Shown one piece after another: positions 9,474 to 18,215 of a DNA stretch of 64,000 nucleotides (positions are counted from its first letter, which is position 1; each line of letters starts with the position of its first letter). This DNA comes from a virus. A model generated the notes under the pieces. That model saw only the letters and a program-made list of their open reading frames with translations. It had not been told where the DNA came from and did no database searches. A program made the position numbers and the translations under genes. Location: positions 1 to 64,000 of IMG/VR virus record IMGVR_UViG_3300032315_000202; one strand, written 5' to 3'.

Positions 9474-10100
9474 TTATCCTTTATTTGCGCCAGTTTGTGG
9501 CTTTGCCGGTCTTGAAATCTTACTCATCGGGCTATCTTTGCCCATTGACGCAAACTGAGTTTCTGGTTTGAACGGATCAAACGCATTCTTTGTCTTAGCT
9601 CCTGCATAAGGAATATCCATCTTGTCATCTTTAGTTTGCTCTTTGATGCTGTCTAAATATGAATTACCGTATGCTTTGGCTGCGTCTTTAGCACCAGGCT
9701 GTTCTTCCATTTCTTCATGTGTAAGAACAGGGCTGTGCTTCATCTCGTTCTCATAACCATCTAATTCACTATTAATGCTATCGTCATACGAAGTCTTGAC
9801 AACACGAACATAGTCTACATTATGTCCAAGCAACTGTGCCATTTGCTGAATCATTGGCTCATTTGCAGGGTAACGGAACTTACCCTTGATGATTGTGACC
9901 GATTGGTTAGCTAGATTCGGAAAGCCATACGGGTCCTTCTGAATCGGAGTTGATTTTGGATTTGAGAGTTCAACAGGATCAAACTTCTTGAGATTGAAAA
10001 GGAAAAGTTCTAAGAAATTCTTAGTAACGTCTCCGGCAATCTTAATCGTGTAATCATATGTATGAACACTTTCAGCAATGTAATGTCTTAAACTACGCAT
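9474..10100 (-). CDS. Conserved putative virion protein (208 aa)
   Basis: Unknown function. I chose the ATG at 10100 (MRSLRHYIAES) over an upstream ATG at 10175, because AGGG lies 6 nt before it and a late box (10126-10133) sits between the two. The first half, with ITIIKGKFRYP-like beta strands and a YVRVV segment, looks compact; the last third is charged and disordered. The N-terminus MRSLRHYIAE contains I-A-E, which fits the (L/I)-x-E cleavage rule of the T4 prohead protease, so it could be a head-internal protein; this is inference. It lies directly downstream of the small terminase gene. Confidence 0.7.
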   Translation of the reverse strand: MRSLRHYIAESVHTYDYTIKIAGDVTKNFLELFLFNLKKFDPVELSNPKSTPIQKDPYGFPNLANQSVTIIKGKFRYPANEPMIQQMAQLLGHNVDYVRVVKTSYDDSINSELDGYENEMKHSPVLTHEEMEEQPGAKDAAKAYGNSYLDSIKEQTKDDKMDIPYAGAKTKNAFDPFKPETQFASMGKDSPMSKISRPAKPQTGANKG

Positions 10101-10125
10101 ATGGATCCCTGCTATTCTTATATTA

Positions 10126-10133
10126 TATTTATC
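10126..10133 (-). promoter_or_regulatory. Late promoter box GATAAATA
   Basis: The box overlaps the stop-codon region of the gp16 gene and lies 25 nt upstream of the ATG at 10100. The leader carries AGGG. Confidence 0.6.
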
Positions 10134-10617
10134 ATTGATCGTTATTTTTGCGAGTAAAGGCCTTGAGTAGTTCATTGCGATCCAATGACTGACCTTCTCC
10201 TAACGGAATACTATCAATTTCTTCATTTTTACTTGCAGTCTTTTGATCTAAGGCAGCTTTCTTTAACTGTAAGTCGAGCATCTTTAACTTCTTGTTGATC
10301 TTAGCTGTCTTCGCAGTGATCGCATGACCGAGCATTGTCCCCGCACTGTTGAATATTTCTGAACTAAATCGTGCTTCAACTTGCATACCTAAATCCATCA
10401 AGTCTTTGTAGCTGTTCGTAGCTAATTCAGCTAGATCATCCATCTCGTTATCGGCAGCTTCTAGCCCCCTGACTTGCGGAAGGGCAGCTTCAATCTTTTC
10501 TAGATTGCTTAAAGCTGTTTCTGTTACTTCTTGAGTTTGTTCAGGTAGAGGCTCAGTTAGGTAATTGCCCTCATTAGACGAGGCCAGTTCAAACAGGTCT
10601 TCAAGTTTTTTGCTCAT
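10132..10617 (-). CDS. gp16: Terminase small subunit (gp16-like)
   Basis: Candidate small terminase: recognises concatemeric DNA and stimulates gp17 during packaging. At 161 residues it matches T4 gp16 (164). The centre is a long helical region (SYKDLMDLGMQ ... AKINKKLKMLDLQLKK) that parallels the coiled-coil oligomerisation core of gp16, flanked by an acidic N-terminus and a flexible C-terminus. Identification is by length, helix pattern and proximity to gp4; it is not certain. Unlike T4, it is about 43 kb from gp17. The ATG lies exactly 5 nt after a late box, with no ribosome site. Confidence 0.65.
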   Translation of the reverse strand: MSKKLEDLFELASSNEGNYLTEPLPEQTQEVTETALSNLEKIEAALPQVRGLEAADNEMDDLAELATNSYKDLMDLGMQVEARFSSEIFNSAGTMLGHAITAKTAKINKKLKMLDLQLKKAALDQKTASKNEEIDSIPLGEGQSLDRNELLKAFTRKNNDQ

Positions 10618-10622
10618 GCAAC

Positions 10623-10630
10623 TATTTAGT
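10623..10630 (-). promoter_or_regulatory. Late promoter box ACTAAATA, 5 nt before ATG
   Basis: Five nucleotides (10618-10622) separate the box from the gp16 ATG, so transcription at T4 spacing would begin on the start codon. Confidence 0.65.
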
Positions 10631-11064
10631 TACTTGCGCCCATTATAGAACAAATCATCTTCCGTAATTACGCGAAAGGTTAGTCCTTGTGCCTTACAGT
10701 AAGCATTAGCAGCAGCCCATTTGGCGTGGTTAATCGCTACTACTACACGATCTCGTGCGCTTGCTACCTTGCTCTCAATGATACTTTGTTTTTTGGGCTT
10801 GATCTCTACGATCTCGGCTACTTTCTGACCGCGCTTGTTTTCATATAGCACGAAAAAATCTGGAATGTAATTAGTTGGTTTGCCAGTCAACGGATGACGA
10901 TATTTGATAACAAGTGATTCACTGGCCCACTGCAATACGCTGGTGTTATTATCACAAAATTGCATGAACGCTAGTTCCCAACCTGAACGATACTTAGGTT
11001 TGTGGTTGCCTACATACTTCTGGGGGTTTTTGGGGATGAATATACCTTGCGCCCACTTAGCCAT
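10630..11064 (-). CDS. gp4: Head completion protein, TnsA-like nuclease fold (gp4)
   Basis: Homologue of T4 gp4 (gp50/gp65 family), which finishes packaged heads and has a Tn7 TnsA/PD-(D/E)XK-like fold. 144 residues, close to T4 gp4 (150). The sequence has the family layout: a start MAKWAQGIFIPKNPQKY, then RSGWELAFMQFCD, YIPDFFVLYENK and VAEIVEIKPKKQ. In it the E of WELAF, the D of PDFF and the E-x-K of EIKPK match the nuclease active-site pattern. Its ATG is 1 nt after the upstream stop (11066) with no obvious ribosome site, so it probably relies on coupling. Confidence 0.85.
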   Translation of the reverse strand: MAKWAQGIFIPKNPQKYVGNHKPKYRSGWELAFMQFCDNNTSVLQWASESLVIKYRHPLTGKPTNYIPDFFVLYENKRGQKVAEIVEIKPKKQSIIESKVASARDRVVVAINHAKWAAANAYCKAQGLTFRVITEDDLFYNGRK

Positions 11065-11065
11065 T

Positions 11066-11422
11066 TTATAGGACGACGTTGCGTTGCACTGCCTGATTTG
11101 GATTAGGAATCTGGCTTATACCATACAGAGATGCTTTTGATTTGAAGGTGTTTAGATAATAACAAATAGTTGCATTCATCTCAAGTTGGTTGTTAGTACC
11201 CTTCAATGCTCCGAGCATGTCGACCACATTGTATCTACCGTCTTGTGCAATTCTAAATAGTATTGCTGTAAAATTACCTGCGATGTTTGGATTATCACTA
11301 ACACCAAGGAAGTAAGAATACACTATATCGTATTCTGAAGCATTTACAACAAGATTGATGTTGTAAAAACTATCGAATACTGTCACTGTTTGGTTAGTTG
11401 AGTTTTTATTTGCTGTTGCCAT
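11066..11422 (-). CDS. Conserved small virion protein (118 aa), function unknown
   Basis: Not recognised by name. A beta-rich protein with an N-terminal Thr/Asn tail, then TVFDSFYNINLVVNASEYDIVYSYFL and a C-terminal helix ending in PNPNQAVQRNVVL. Placed between gp4 and a tube-fold protein and driven by its own late box, so a tail or neck component is likely. The ATG lies 5 nt after the late box with no ribosome site, as in gp16 and gp17. Confidence 0.75.
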   Translation of the reverse strand: MATANKNSTNQTVTVFDSFYNINLVVNASEYDIVYSYFLGVSDNPNIAGNFTAILFRIAQDGRYNVVDMLGALKGTNNQLEMNATICYYLNTFKSKASLYGISQIPNPNQAVQRNVVL

Positions 11423-11427
11423 AGCAC

Positions 11428-11435
11428 TATTTATC
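11428..11435 (-). promoter_or_regulatory. Late promoter box GATAAATA, 5 nt before ATG
   Basis: Box on the minus strand with 5 nt (11423-11427) to the ATG at 11422; predicted leaderless transcript. Confidence 0.7.
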
Positions 11436-12762
11436 CCCCTGTGAGTTGGGGGTTAAAAGGTGTATCAGCAGCTAATCCTCTAGCAAAAGGACCCGTTAAA
11501 CTGTTTCCTGTAAATTGCTGTCCAACCGGAGCGTTGACTTGATTCTCTAAGCCAATAGTGGTCGGAACCGGCGCGCCGCCCGGGGTAGTCGCCTGATAGG
11601 TGACTCCGTCTGAAGTGACTGACCCCTGAGAAGTAACCGTCTTGGGACCAAACGCCACTCCGATTGTCGCCGCGCTGGCTGTACCAACGAAGCTCGGGGA
11701 CGATGCTGCTGATGGAAGATTGAATAGACCAGGTCTGTTTATCGGAGAATTTTGAATAGCACTACGCAATCCTGCGTTCAGTATAGCATTTGCTATACCG
11801 CTATTTCTTCCTGCCGAAGTTAAATCATTCACCGTGTTCACGACTGCGCTTGCATTTGCAATCGCACCTAACACATTTCCGCTCGTCAGGCTACGGATGG
11901 CACCGCCCGCTGCTTGTATCAGCCCACCTTGACCTAATACAACTCCGTTTGAACCGCCGACCGCGATAGGACTCACTTGTCTATCGTAGGTAGCGTTGTC
12001 GCCAAAACCAGTAACAATATCACCTGGACTTCTACCATCTAAATTACCGTAGTTATAAACTACAGTCTCGTAGTCAATCGACATTCTGTTAGTCATGACT
12101 CCACCGCCTTCAGCATAGTTGTAAGTGTCATGCCCGAAACTAGTAATAACAGGATTCACTAGGGTGTATGCAGTGAAGTTGTGTTGATTGAATCCGAATA
12201 CGGTGATGTTCTTGAAGAACGGTTTCTTGATTCCAGTCGAGGTTGTTTGTCCGCCGTTGAAGCCCCAGTCGAGATTTTCCGAAAGATCACGGTTGTAAAT
12301 ATTTCTACTGTTGTAATCCTGAGTGTTGTCATCTACAGGTGTATTTGCGTTTCCGGGCAGCACGTTTCCTGTTTTAAATGCGTCATTGTAGTAGTATCTG
12401 TAGTATGATTCCCAAAGCTGAGTTACCTGATTAGCATTATCATCATGGAATGTGATGTCGATTGGTTCATATTTAATTTTAGTTTGAATAATTCTCTTTC
12501 TATTGTACTGATTCATAGTTAGATTATTAAACGAAAACTGCGGAAGTTTTACTTCTTTGACAAGTAAACCAAAATTAGCGTTAGTCGGATATCCAACGGG
12601 ATTTATACTAAAGTAAGTATGAAAGAGAAACTTTAGCTTAGGGGCGTTCTGGTACGAATTAGTACGAAACGTTTTTGATGCGTGAGTGTAGTCCCTAAGG
12701 ATGGCGTTGCCGAAGAAAGCTTCGGCAACGTCATTTAGTAGGTTTTGATTAAAGCCCGACAC
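11431..12762 (-). CDS. Tail-tube-fold protein, possible tube initiator (gp54-like) (443 aa)
   Basis: Residues 1-260 have the pattern of T4 gp19/gp54 tube-fold proteins: FLFHTYFSINP, VKEVKLPQFSF, a KIKYEPIDITFHDD strand and SYYRYYYND. These correspond to tube strands and the region contacting the next ring. Residues 260-443 are an Ala/Gly/Ser-rich, probably disordered tail. It follows the gp19 gene, so it may be a second tube-like protein at the baseplate or tail terminus. Start is GTG at 12762 with AGG 7 nt upstream; no ATG is suitably placed. Confidence 0.65.
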   Translation of the reverse strand: MSGFNQNLLNDVAEAFFGNAILRDYTHASKTFRTNSYQNAPKLKFLFHTYFSINPVGYPTNANFGLLVKEVKLPQFSFNNLTMNQYNRKRIIQTKIKYEPIDITFHDDNANQVTQLWESYYRYYYNDAFKTGNVLPGNANTPVDDNTQDYNSRNIYNRDLSENLDWGFNGGQTTSTGIKKPFFKNITVFGFNQHNFTAYTLVNPVITSFGHDTYNYAEGGGVMTNRMSIDYETVVYNYGNLDGRSPGDIVTGFGDNATYDRQVSPIAVGGSNGVVLGQGGLIQAAGGAIRSLTSGNVLGAIANASAVVNTVNDLTSAGRNSGIANAILNAGLRSAIQNSPINRPGLFNLPSAASSPSFVGTASAATIGVAFGPKTVTSQGSVTSDGVTYQATTPGGAPVPTTIGLENQVNAPVGQQFTGNSLTGPFARGLAADTPFNPQLTGG

Positions 12763-12786
12763 TGGAACCTGTTAATCTAAAATCAA

Positions 12787-13434
12787 TTACGATGTCGTGC
12801 CGCCGATACCTGTCACGGAACCAGTTGAACCACTTGCGATACGATTGATTGGTGAACCAACGCCTGATCCAAGCGGTGCTTGAATTGCATTGTCGTAGCG
12901 CAGAGTTAGTGAAATTTTTACTACTTCGTTGCCACCGTAGTTTAGAGTGTCGTAGTTCGCAGTCTGTACGAAGCAACCATATAGTTCCCAAGTTTCAAGC
13001 ACTACTGGAGCAGCAGTACCGTTACCACCGTCTAGAATCTGAATGTTAGTTTGGAACTTGTAGTCTTGACCAGTTGCAGCAGATGCCTGCTCAACGAAGT
13101 CAAGCTGCTTCTGAAGCTGCTGACCAACTGCTTTCGAAACGCTGCCTGATGCATCGTCACGGATGTTGACTGCAAGTGTCTGCCACTGATGCTTGCCTGC
13201 AAGATATAGAGTAGAGTTATAAACAGGAAGCGTGATTTCCTGAAACTGTACCTGAGGTCTTGCACAGTCGATTACTTGCTTAGTTAATGCTAGACCTGCA
13301 GTTGACCCAACACCAAAGTTCAAGAAGTTGACTCTGAATCTGAACTGTAGCTTTGGCATCAACAGGCCCTGATTACCACCTGCGTTGTCAGACGCGACAG
13401 TCATGTTGAACAATGATTGTGAGGCTGTTGCCAT
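12787..13434 (-). CDS. gp19: Tail tube protein (gp19)
   Basis: Major tail tube subunit that polymerises inside the sheath and conducts DNA. 215 residues versus 163 in T4; the extra residues are a Gly/Ser tail at the C-terminus and a slightly longer N-terminus. Family features are LMPKLQFRFRVNFLNFG, CARPQVQFQEITLPVYNS, the WQTLAVNIRDD strand and ETWELYGCFVQ followed by KISLTLRYDNA. It lies directly downstream of the sheath gene as in T4. AGGAG lies 8 nt before the ATG; its own late box is at 13456-13463. Confidence 0.9.
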   Translation of the reverse strand: MATASQSLFNMTVASDNAGGNQGLLMPKLQFRFRVNFLNFGVGSTAGLALTKQVIDCARPQVQFQEITLPVYNSTLYLAGKHQWQTLAVNIRDDASGSVSKAVGQQLQKQLDFVEQASAATGQDYKFQTNIQILDGGNGTAAPVVLETWELYGCFVQTANYDTLNYGGNEVVKISLTLRYDNAIQAPLGSGVGSPINRIASGSTGSVTGIGGTTS

Positions 13435-13455
13435 TTTAATTTCTCCTGTTATAAG

Positions 13456-13463
13456 TATTTATC
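13456..13463 (-). promoter_or_regulatory. Late promoter box GATAAATA (gp19)
   Basis: Between the sheath-tube hairpin and the gp19 ATG; 21-nt spacer containing AGGAG. Confidence 0.75.
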
Positions 13464-13466
13464 TTT

Positions 13467-13498
13467 TAGAGTGAGTGTCTCGGAAGACACTCACTCTA
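13467..13498 (-). terminator. Perfect 14-bp hairpin between gp18 and gp19
   Basis: Arms 13467-13480 and 13485-13498 are perfectly complementary with a TCCG loop on the minus strand. There is no U-tract, so it may terminate weakly, stabilise the sheath mRNA 3' end, or be processed. It sits just upstream of the gp19 late box. Confidence 0.6.
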
Positions 13499-13505
13499 AT
13501 TATAG

Positions 13506-16500
13506 TTAAGCCTGATTGCCTAGTTCACCGGTGTTCAGAATACGAACTGGGATATAGATGAACTCGACAGCCTTAACAGGCTCGATAGCACAGTCTACCC
13601 AAAGCTCATTTCGGTCGATTCTCGCTGGGGTATTGTTTGACTCATCACAGACGACCAAGAAGTCGTAAACTCCGCGCTTCGCAACAAGATCAACAAAGAG
13701 TGATTGGATAACACCAGTAATCTGTTGACGAGTTAATGCATCGTTGGGTTCGAATACGAATGGTCTTGCAGCGATTGTCAATTGACGACGAATGTAAGCT
13801 ACAAGTCTTGCTACGTTAATTCGATCAAGCGCAGATTGTGATGCAAAGCTTGACTTATTACCATAGTTCAACAATCCGTTACCAGTGAAGAACACTAGTG
13901 GGTTGATTTCATTAGTGTAGAGTACGTCACGCAGACCGATGTTGGTCTTGAATGATTGGAACTCACCAGTTACTGAGTTAATGTAGCCGATGTTCGTTGC
14001 GTTGTCAATGATACCGCGACGAGTTCCTGCTGGTGCAAACCAAGGGAAAGCAACAGTGTCGTTACGCAGAATAGTTCTGATCATCATGTGCGATGGGGGA
14101 ACTGCAACAAGATTTCCGCTCAAGTCTGAAGTGATACCTGATGGGTAGAACAAGCCCATATAACTATTGCGGCTGACGAGACCTAGTTCACCGGTTGCAT
14201 CAGCATTTGCATCGTTGTTTGCCCATGCAGTGATTGCAGTTGCATCAGGTGGAAGTCTCATCGGAGTATCACCGACGATGAAGCCAGTGTCGCCCCTATC
14301 ATTGTTGAGTACAATCATGTTAGGCTGTAGCTCAGCATAGTTTGGTGTAGCAATCAAGTTGAACTCGTTGTCTTCATCACGAATTGCAGTATTGGTATCA
14401 ATTACTTCTCTCAGTGCCTTAACAACCATATTGCGTTGTGCTTGACGACCCATATAAGGTGAACCGTTGCCCTTCAGTCCCGATACACTCAACCATGTGT
14501 CAGTTTCAGTTGGTAAGACCATGTCAGGGAAGCGAATGCTGTTGAAGTAGTTAACACGGTACTGCTTGACATTATATCCTGAGCGACGAGTGTTGAACAA
14601 CAACATACCTACTGGGTAGATTGAGTTCTCCGGAGCGTCGGGGTCAAGATAATTGCTAGATAGCAAACTCTTGATGCTTGGGATAGGATCGTTCGCTGGA
14701 TTCGTTGTGCCATTAGTTGCCCAACGTGCATCTGCAAACAATACACCAGACGGTGAAGTTTGATCAGCGTTGTCGATCAACACCCACTGATCTGTACCGT
14801 CCCTGAACTGCCAACGATTGATCAATGGATAGTTCTCAAGATCAGAAGTGTTGATCCAAATGTCACCGTATACTAGAGCAGTACCATCTGATTGCACGGT
14901 TGGTGCGGTTGAAGCAACCAACGGGCCGTTAGGGTCAGTCGCAGGTGATCCGGATGGTGCAGGGAAGCCATTTGAATCGTAGCTTACAGTTCTGTAACCC
15001 TGCCAACCTGATGAGGTGTTTACCATGATATCTACTTCATCAACAACTGAATAGAACCAGTTAGTGAGGTCTGTTGGTGCTACAGTAGGAGCACCTTCGT
15101 TAGCAGTCATGTTAAATTCTACCCAGTTAGAAAGCTGAGTAGTGTACATCAACGAGCCTGCGCCTGCGAAATATTGAATTGAAGTTACAACGCCACCTGC
15201 GCTTACGCTCAATACTTTAACTTGTAAGTTATTTGCAGGGGTAGCGCCGCCCAAAGAAGCACCGGGGAATGTGACGACCTCACCTACTACATAACCGGTT
15301 CCTGCAGCATCGAAGGCAAGACTGTCTACTTGGTAGTTTTGGTAGCTGTTAGTTACATTTGGAATCAAGCCAGTGCCTGATCCTGTAGTAGCACTCTGTA
15401 CTGGGTTGAAAACAAGATCGTAGAAGAATGGACCTTCTTTAACTCCTTGGGTAACACCGATATCGAACCCTGCTTCTGACATCAAGCCCGTGCTGAAGCC
15501 AGTTGCTTGATTCAGATCGTTAACAACAATCACACCGCCTTCAGTATGCTGGATTTGAAGCTCACCGGTATCTAGAACGACTGCACTAGTGAAGGGTGCA
15601 CCTGCTGCTGCCCATGCTGTGACAAAATCAGTTGCGTCTGTGTTATCGGCTAGCGTCATCGTATAAGCTGAGCTTAGTGAGCTTGAGCCAGGAATCGAAG
15701 TTTGAATAGTTACTGTGTACGGTCCTTCCGTGAATGAAGGATTAGTATTAGTGCCGGTCACGATAGTTGCACCTGCTGCAATGCGTTCCCAATAATAGAT
15801 CGGCGCGCCGGGTGCAGTTGATGGCATTGAATTAGCAGGGTTGTAATTAAAGTTGTACTGTGCATAGACACTTCCTGCAGGAATTGCCTTCCCGCCTGTT
15901 GCATCTATAGCACCAATTGCTTGCCAGTCGCTGTTTGCAAAGCTAACAGTTTCTGGAACCCAAACTGAACTTAATCCGCTCCACTGTGAAATTACAGGGT
16001 TGTAACCATTACCCGCCGCGCCAATCTTGATCCAAACTGAACCAGATGGTCTTGGGTAAGTCTGACCGGCTTGCCATAGCGGCTGTTGTGAAGAAGTACC
16101 ATAAAACACTGCAGGCTGATAGTAAGTACCTGCTGCGATTCCTAAATCAGCTAGAACGGTGCCTGTGCCAGCAGCAATAGTGATATAGGGAGGAGTAGTT
16201 TTAGTAAAAGCCTGACCTGTCTGCGCTGAATAAATCTGCAACTTGCCACCGACTACTTCTGCTGATAGATATGGAATACCCAAATTGTTGATCGATGCAG
16301 CAACGATTGAAACTACGTTATTTGGATTTCCTTGGATAGTGATAGTTTGCGCGGCTGACCCGTTGACTGAAATAGTGAAAGTGTCGGTAGCTGTCAACGT
16401 TGGGTTTGCATTTGAACCTTGAATGGTTGGATTTGCATTTAACCAATCCGAATCTCCGACTCTTGTCCAAGTGTTATCAGATGCCTTGAAGAAGTACATG

Positions 16501-17105
16501 CCCGAAGTTGAAGCACTCGCGTAATCGTAAGTCGGGATTGCGATAACTGCATATTGCCCGATTGACCCGATACTCGCTAGAGGATAACCAGCAGACAACT
16601 GGTTAGGGTCAGTAATTACGATTGGAGTCTGAAGTGCGAACTGACCAGTTGAAGCATTAAATGCAAAGATACCCCAAGTTGAAGTAGCTGAGTCTAACCA
16701 CCAAGTGCCATCTGCAGGTGAACCAGTTGGACGACCTGTCTCACCAACTAAAGCTGCAAGATCAATGTCTGCTCTCAAAGTGTAAACACGATTAGTCACA
16801 CCGAGTGCAGAATAAGCAGCAAGAAGTCCGTATTCATTGAGTTCATAACCCTGAATAGGAGTACCAGCAGAAGTGGTATAGAAGAATGGATTACCGTATA
16901 GAGTGACAAGGTCACGCTGGCTAGTAACTTGATAAAGCTTACCGGCATTAGCAGGAAGTGTTCCTGCTGCTACAGCAGTTCCGGTAGGATCGGCTTTGTT
17001 GCTTGCCGTAGCAAGAACAATGAGTGGGATAGAGTTAGTTGGGGCCGGAAGATACTGACTCTGATCAATGATCGTAACTTCTACACCTGGTGAATTTAAT
17101 GGCAT
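13506..17105 (-). CDS. gp18: Tail sheath protein, greatly enlarged (gp18)
   Basis: Contractile sheath subunit, 1,199 residues versus 659 in T4. The N-terminus MPLNSPGVEVTIIDQS is the classical sheath start. The C-terminal third is canonical: DMVLPTETDTWLSVSG, a long FNLIATPNYAELQPNM region, TRRGIIDNATNIGYIN and FVFEPNDALTRQQI, ending in IEPVKAVEFIYIPVRI. The middle (about 120-750) holds extra Ser/Thr/Gly-rich beta repeats, including DTFTISVNGSAAQTITIQG, probably surface domains. I use the ATG at 17105, with AAAGGAAAA upstream; a GTG 36 nt further upstream is open but lacks a ribosome site. A late box lies 69 nt upstream. Confidence 0.93.
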   Translation of the reverse strand: MPLNSPGVEVTIIDQSQYLPAPTNSIPLIVLATASNKADPTGTAVAAGTLPANAGKLYQVTSQRDLVTLYGNPFFYTTSAGTPIQGYELNEYGLLAAYSALGVTNRVYTLRADIDLAALVGETGRPTGSPADGTWWLDSATSTWGIFAFNASTGQFALQTPIVITDPNQLSAGYPLASIGSIGQYAVIAIPTYDYASASTSGMYFFKASDNTWTRVGDSDWLNANPTIQGSNANPTLTATDTFTISVNGSAAQTITIQGNPNNVVSIVAASINNLGIPYLSAEVVGGKLQIYSAQTGQAFTKTTPPYITIAAGTGTVLADLGIAAGTYYQPAVFYGTSSQQPLWQAGQTYPRPSGSVWIKIGAAGNGYNPVISQWSGLSSVWVPETVSFANSDWQAIGAIDATGGKAIPAGSVYAQYNFNYNPANSMPSTAPGAPIYYWERIAAGATIVTGTNTNPSFTEGPYTVTIQTSIPGSSSLSSAYTMTLADNTDATDFVTAWAAAGAPFTSAVVLDTGELQIQHTEGGVIVVNDLNQATGFSTGLMSEAGFDIGVTQGVKEGPFFYDLVFNPVQSATTGSGTGLIPNVTNSYQNYQVDSLAFDAAGTGYVVGEVVTFPGASLGGATPANNLQVKVLSVSAGGVVTSIQYFAGAGSLMYTTQLSNWVEFNMTANEGAPTVAPTDLTNWFYSVVDEVDIMVNTSSGWQGYRTVSYDSNGFPAPSGSPATDPNGPLVASTAPTVQSDGTALVYGDIWINTSDLENYPLINRWQFRDGTDQWVLIDNADQTSPSGVLFADARWATNGTTNPANDPIPSIKSLLSSNYLDPDAPENSIYPVGMLLFNTRRSGYNVKQYRVNYFNSIRFPDMVLPTETDTWLSVSGLKGNGSPYMGRQAQRNMVVKALREVIDTNTAIRDEDNEFNLIATPNYAELQPNMIVLNNDRGDTGFIVGDTPMRLPPDATAITAWANNDANADATGELGLVSRNSYMGLFYPSGITSDLSGNLVAVPPSHMMIRTILRNDTVAFPWFAPAGTRRGIIDNATNIGYINSVTGEFQSFKTNIGLRDVLYTNEINPLVFFTGNGLLNYGNKSSFASQSALDRINVARLVAYIRRQLTIAARPFVFEPNDALTRQQITGVIQSLFVDLVAKRGVYDFLVVCDESNNTPARIDRNELWVDCAIEPVKAVEFIYIPVRILNTGELGNQA

Positions 17106-17174
17106 GTCATTTTTCCTTTGTATGATTTTGAGGTTTACCACCTGCCTAGTAATGATTACTAAGTTTCTAATGAT

Positions 17175-17182
17175 TATTTAGC
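17175..17182 (-). promoter_or_regulatory. Late promoter box GCTAAATA (gp18)
   Basis: Minus-strand box 69 nt before the gp18 ATG; the leader has AAAGG near the start. Confidence 0.6.
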
Positions 17183-17230
17183 ATAGAACTTAAAAAAGCA
17201 GGTGCAGGCGTGCCTTTAAAGGTAAATATG

Positions 17231-17238
17231 CATAAATA
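17231..17238 (+). promoter_or_regulatory. Late promoter box CATAAATA, 5 nt before ATG (HNH protein)
   Basis: Plus-strand box; 17239-17243 separate it from the ATG at 17244. No ribosome site; predicted leaderless. Confidence 0.7.
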
Positions 17239-17243
17239 CTCGT

Positions 17244-17594
17244 ATGCTGAAAAGACCTATATGCAAAGACTGTAATAAGAACTACTCTGCGATAAACTAT
17301 ATCCGCAAAGGTAAGACCTATTACCGTCGCCTGTGTGATAGTTGCGGGAAATTAAAAGCCAAGAAAAAACCCAGAGTTTTGCTCTGGGAGAAAGCAGGCT
17401 ATAAAAAGAAACCGCAATGTGACTTGTGCGGCTTCAAGAGTCTATATGCTAGCCAGATGACCGTCTTTCATATTGACGGTGATTTGAATAATGTAGCGTT
17501 TAGTAATCTCAGAACGATCTGCCTAAATTGTGTTGAGATCGTGAAGCGCAAGGAAGTTACCTGGCGTCGGGGAGATTTAACTGTTGATTACTGA
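17244..17594 (+). CDS. HNH-type zinc-ribbon protein (116 aa)
   Basis: Two cysteine pairs C7-C10 and C31-C34 form an N-terminal zinc ribbon. A second set, C59-C62 and C93-C96, brackets FHIDGD (H76) and the N-rich stretch NNVAFSNLRTICLNC. H-x-D-G ... N ... N-L-x-x-x-C-x-x-C matches the HNH/endonuclease VII-like fold. The protein may be a free-standing nuclease or a DNA-binding recombination factor; there is no intron or split gene here to mark it as homing. It is on the opposite strand to its neighbours and overlaps the 3' end of the dNMP kinase gene by 18 bp. Confidence 0.7.
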   Translation: MLKRPICKDCNKNYSAINYIRKGKTYYRRLCDSCGKLKAKKKPRVLLWEKAGYKKKPQCDLCGFKSLYASQMTVFHIDGDLNNVAFSNLRTICLNCVEIVKRKEVTWRRGDLTVDY

Positions 17595-18209
17595 CGCAAT
17601 CTGCTTGTGTAGATCATCAATCGTGCTGTTGTTGTCAAGATGATGGTCATAGTCCAACCCCACGCTGCTATACTCGCTAGCATGAACGTTATAATACTTC
17701 AGCTTTGATATATACAGTTCACGCTGTCCAGCATTCTGCGTTGTATTGTATCGTTCAGCATAGTAATACCATTCAGGATTCTCGCCACGATGACAACGCA
17801 TGGTGATACCACCTGCACCCTTGATAGCAGCAATTTCGTTGGGGAATCGACAATCGGTTATCACGATATTATCCTTGATGCCGCGCAGTCGATTCTCCAC
17901 GTTTGCTACCCAAATATCGTTGTGAAAGTGCTTACGAGCAACATCAGTTCCCCACTGTTGCAATACCCAACGAGGAGTAAGATCGGGAATTCCTAGACGA
18001 TCTGCCCACCAAGTGTCAACTTCTTCTCGCCATTCTCGGCTAGTCTTAGTTGAACCTTCAAGAAGTTCACGGTCCCAATTAAAGATGACTGCCACAGCAT
18101 CTTTAAGCGCACCAGCAAAGCTCATACGCTTGAATCCATGAAACGTGCAGAGATAATCAGCGGCAGTATCTTTGCCGCTACCGATGAGTCCTGTAATTCC
18201 TATGATCAT
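17577..18209 (-). CDS. gp1: Deoxynucleoside monophosphate kinase (gp1-like)
   Basis: Phosphorylates dNMPs to dNDPs with ATP, feeding phage dNTP synthesis together with ThyA, DHFR and MazG elsewhere in the window. P-loop GLIGSGKDT at residues 6-14, then FKRMSFAGALKDAVAVIF, the WVLQQWGTDVAR segment, IVITDCRFPNE and a C-terminal dNMP-binding part. 210 residues, compared with 241 in T4 gp1. I use the ATG at 18209; a TTG 18 nt upstream is open but falls inside the -10 region of the promoter. A sigma70-like promoter places transcription start at this ATG. Confidence 0.88.
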   Translation of the reverse strand: MIIGITGLIGSGKDTAADYLCTFHGFKRMSFAGALKDAVAVIFNWDRELLEGSTKTSREWREEVDTWWADRLGIPDLTPRWVLQQWGTDVARKHFHNDIWVANVENRLRGIKDNIVITDCRFPNEIAAIKGAGGITMRCHRGENPEWYYYAERYNTTQNAGQRELYISKLKYYNVHASEYSSVGLDYDHHLDNNSTIDDLHKQIASVINS

Positions 18210-18215
18210 TCTTAT

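Noticed and set aside
17244-17594. HNH protein as an intron-borne homing nuclease
   Set aside because: Neighbouring genes are intact and there is no sign of an intron.
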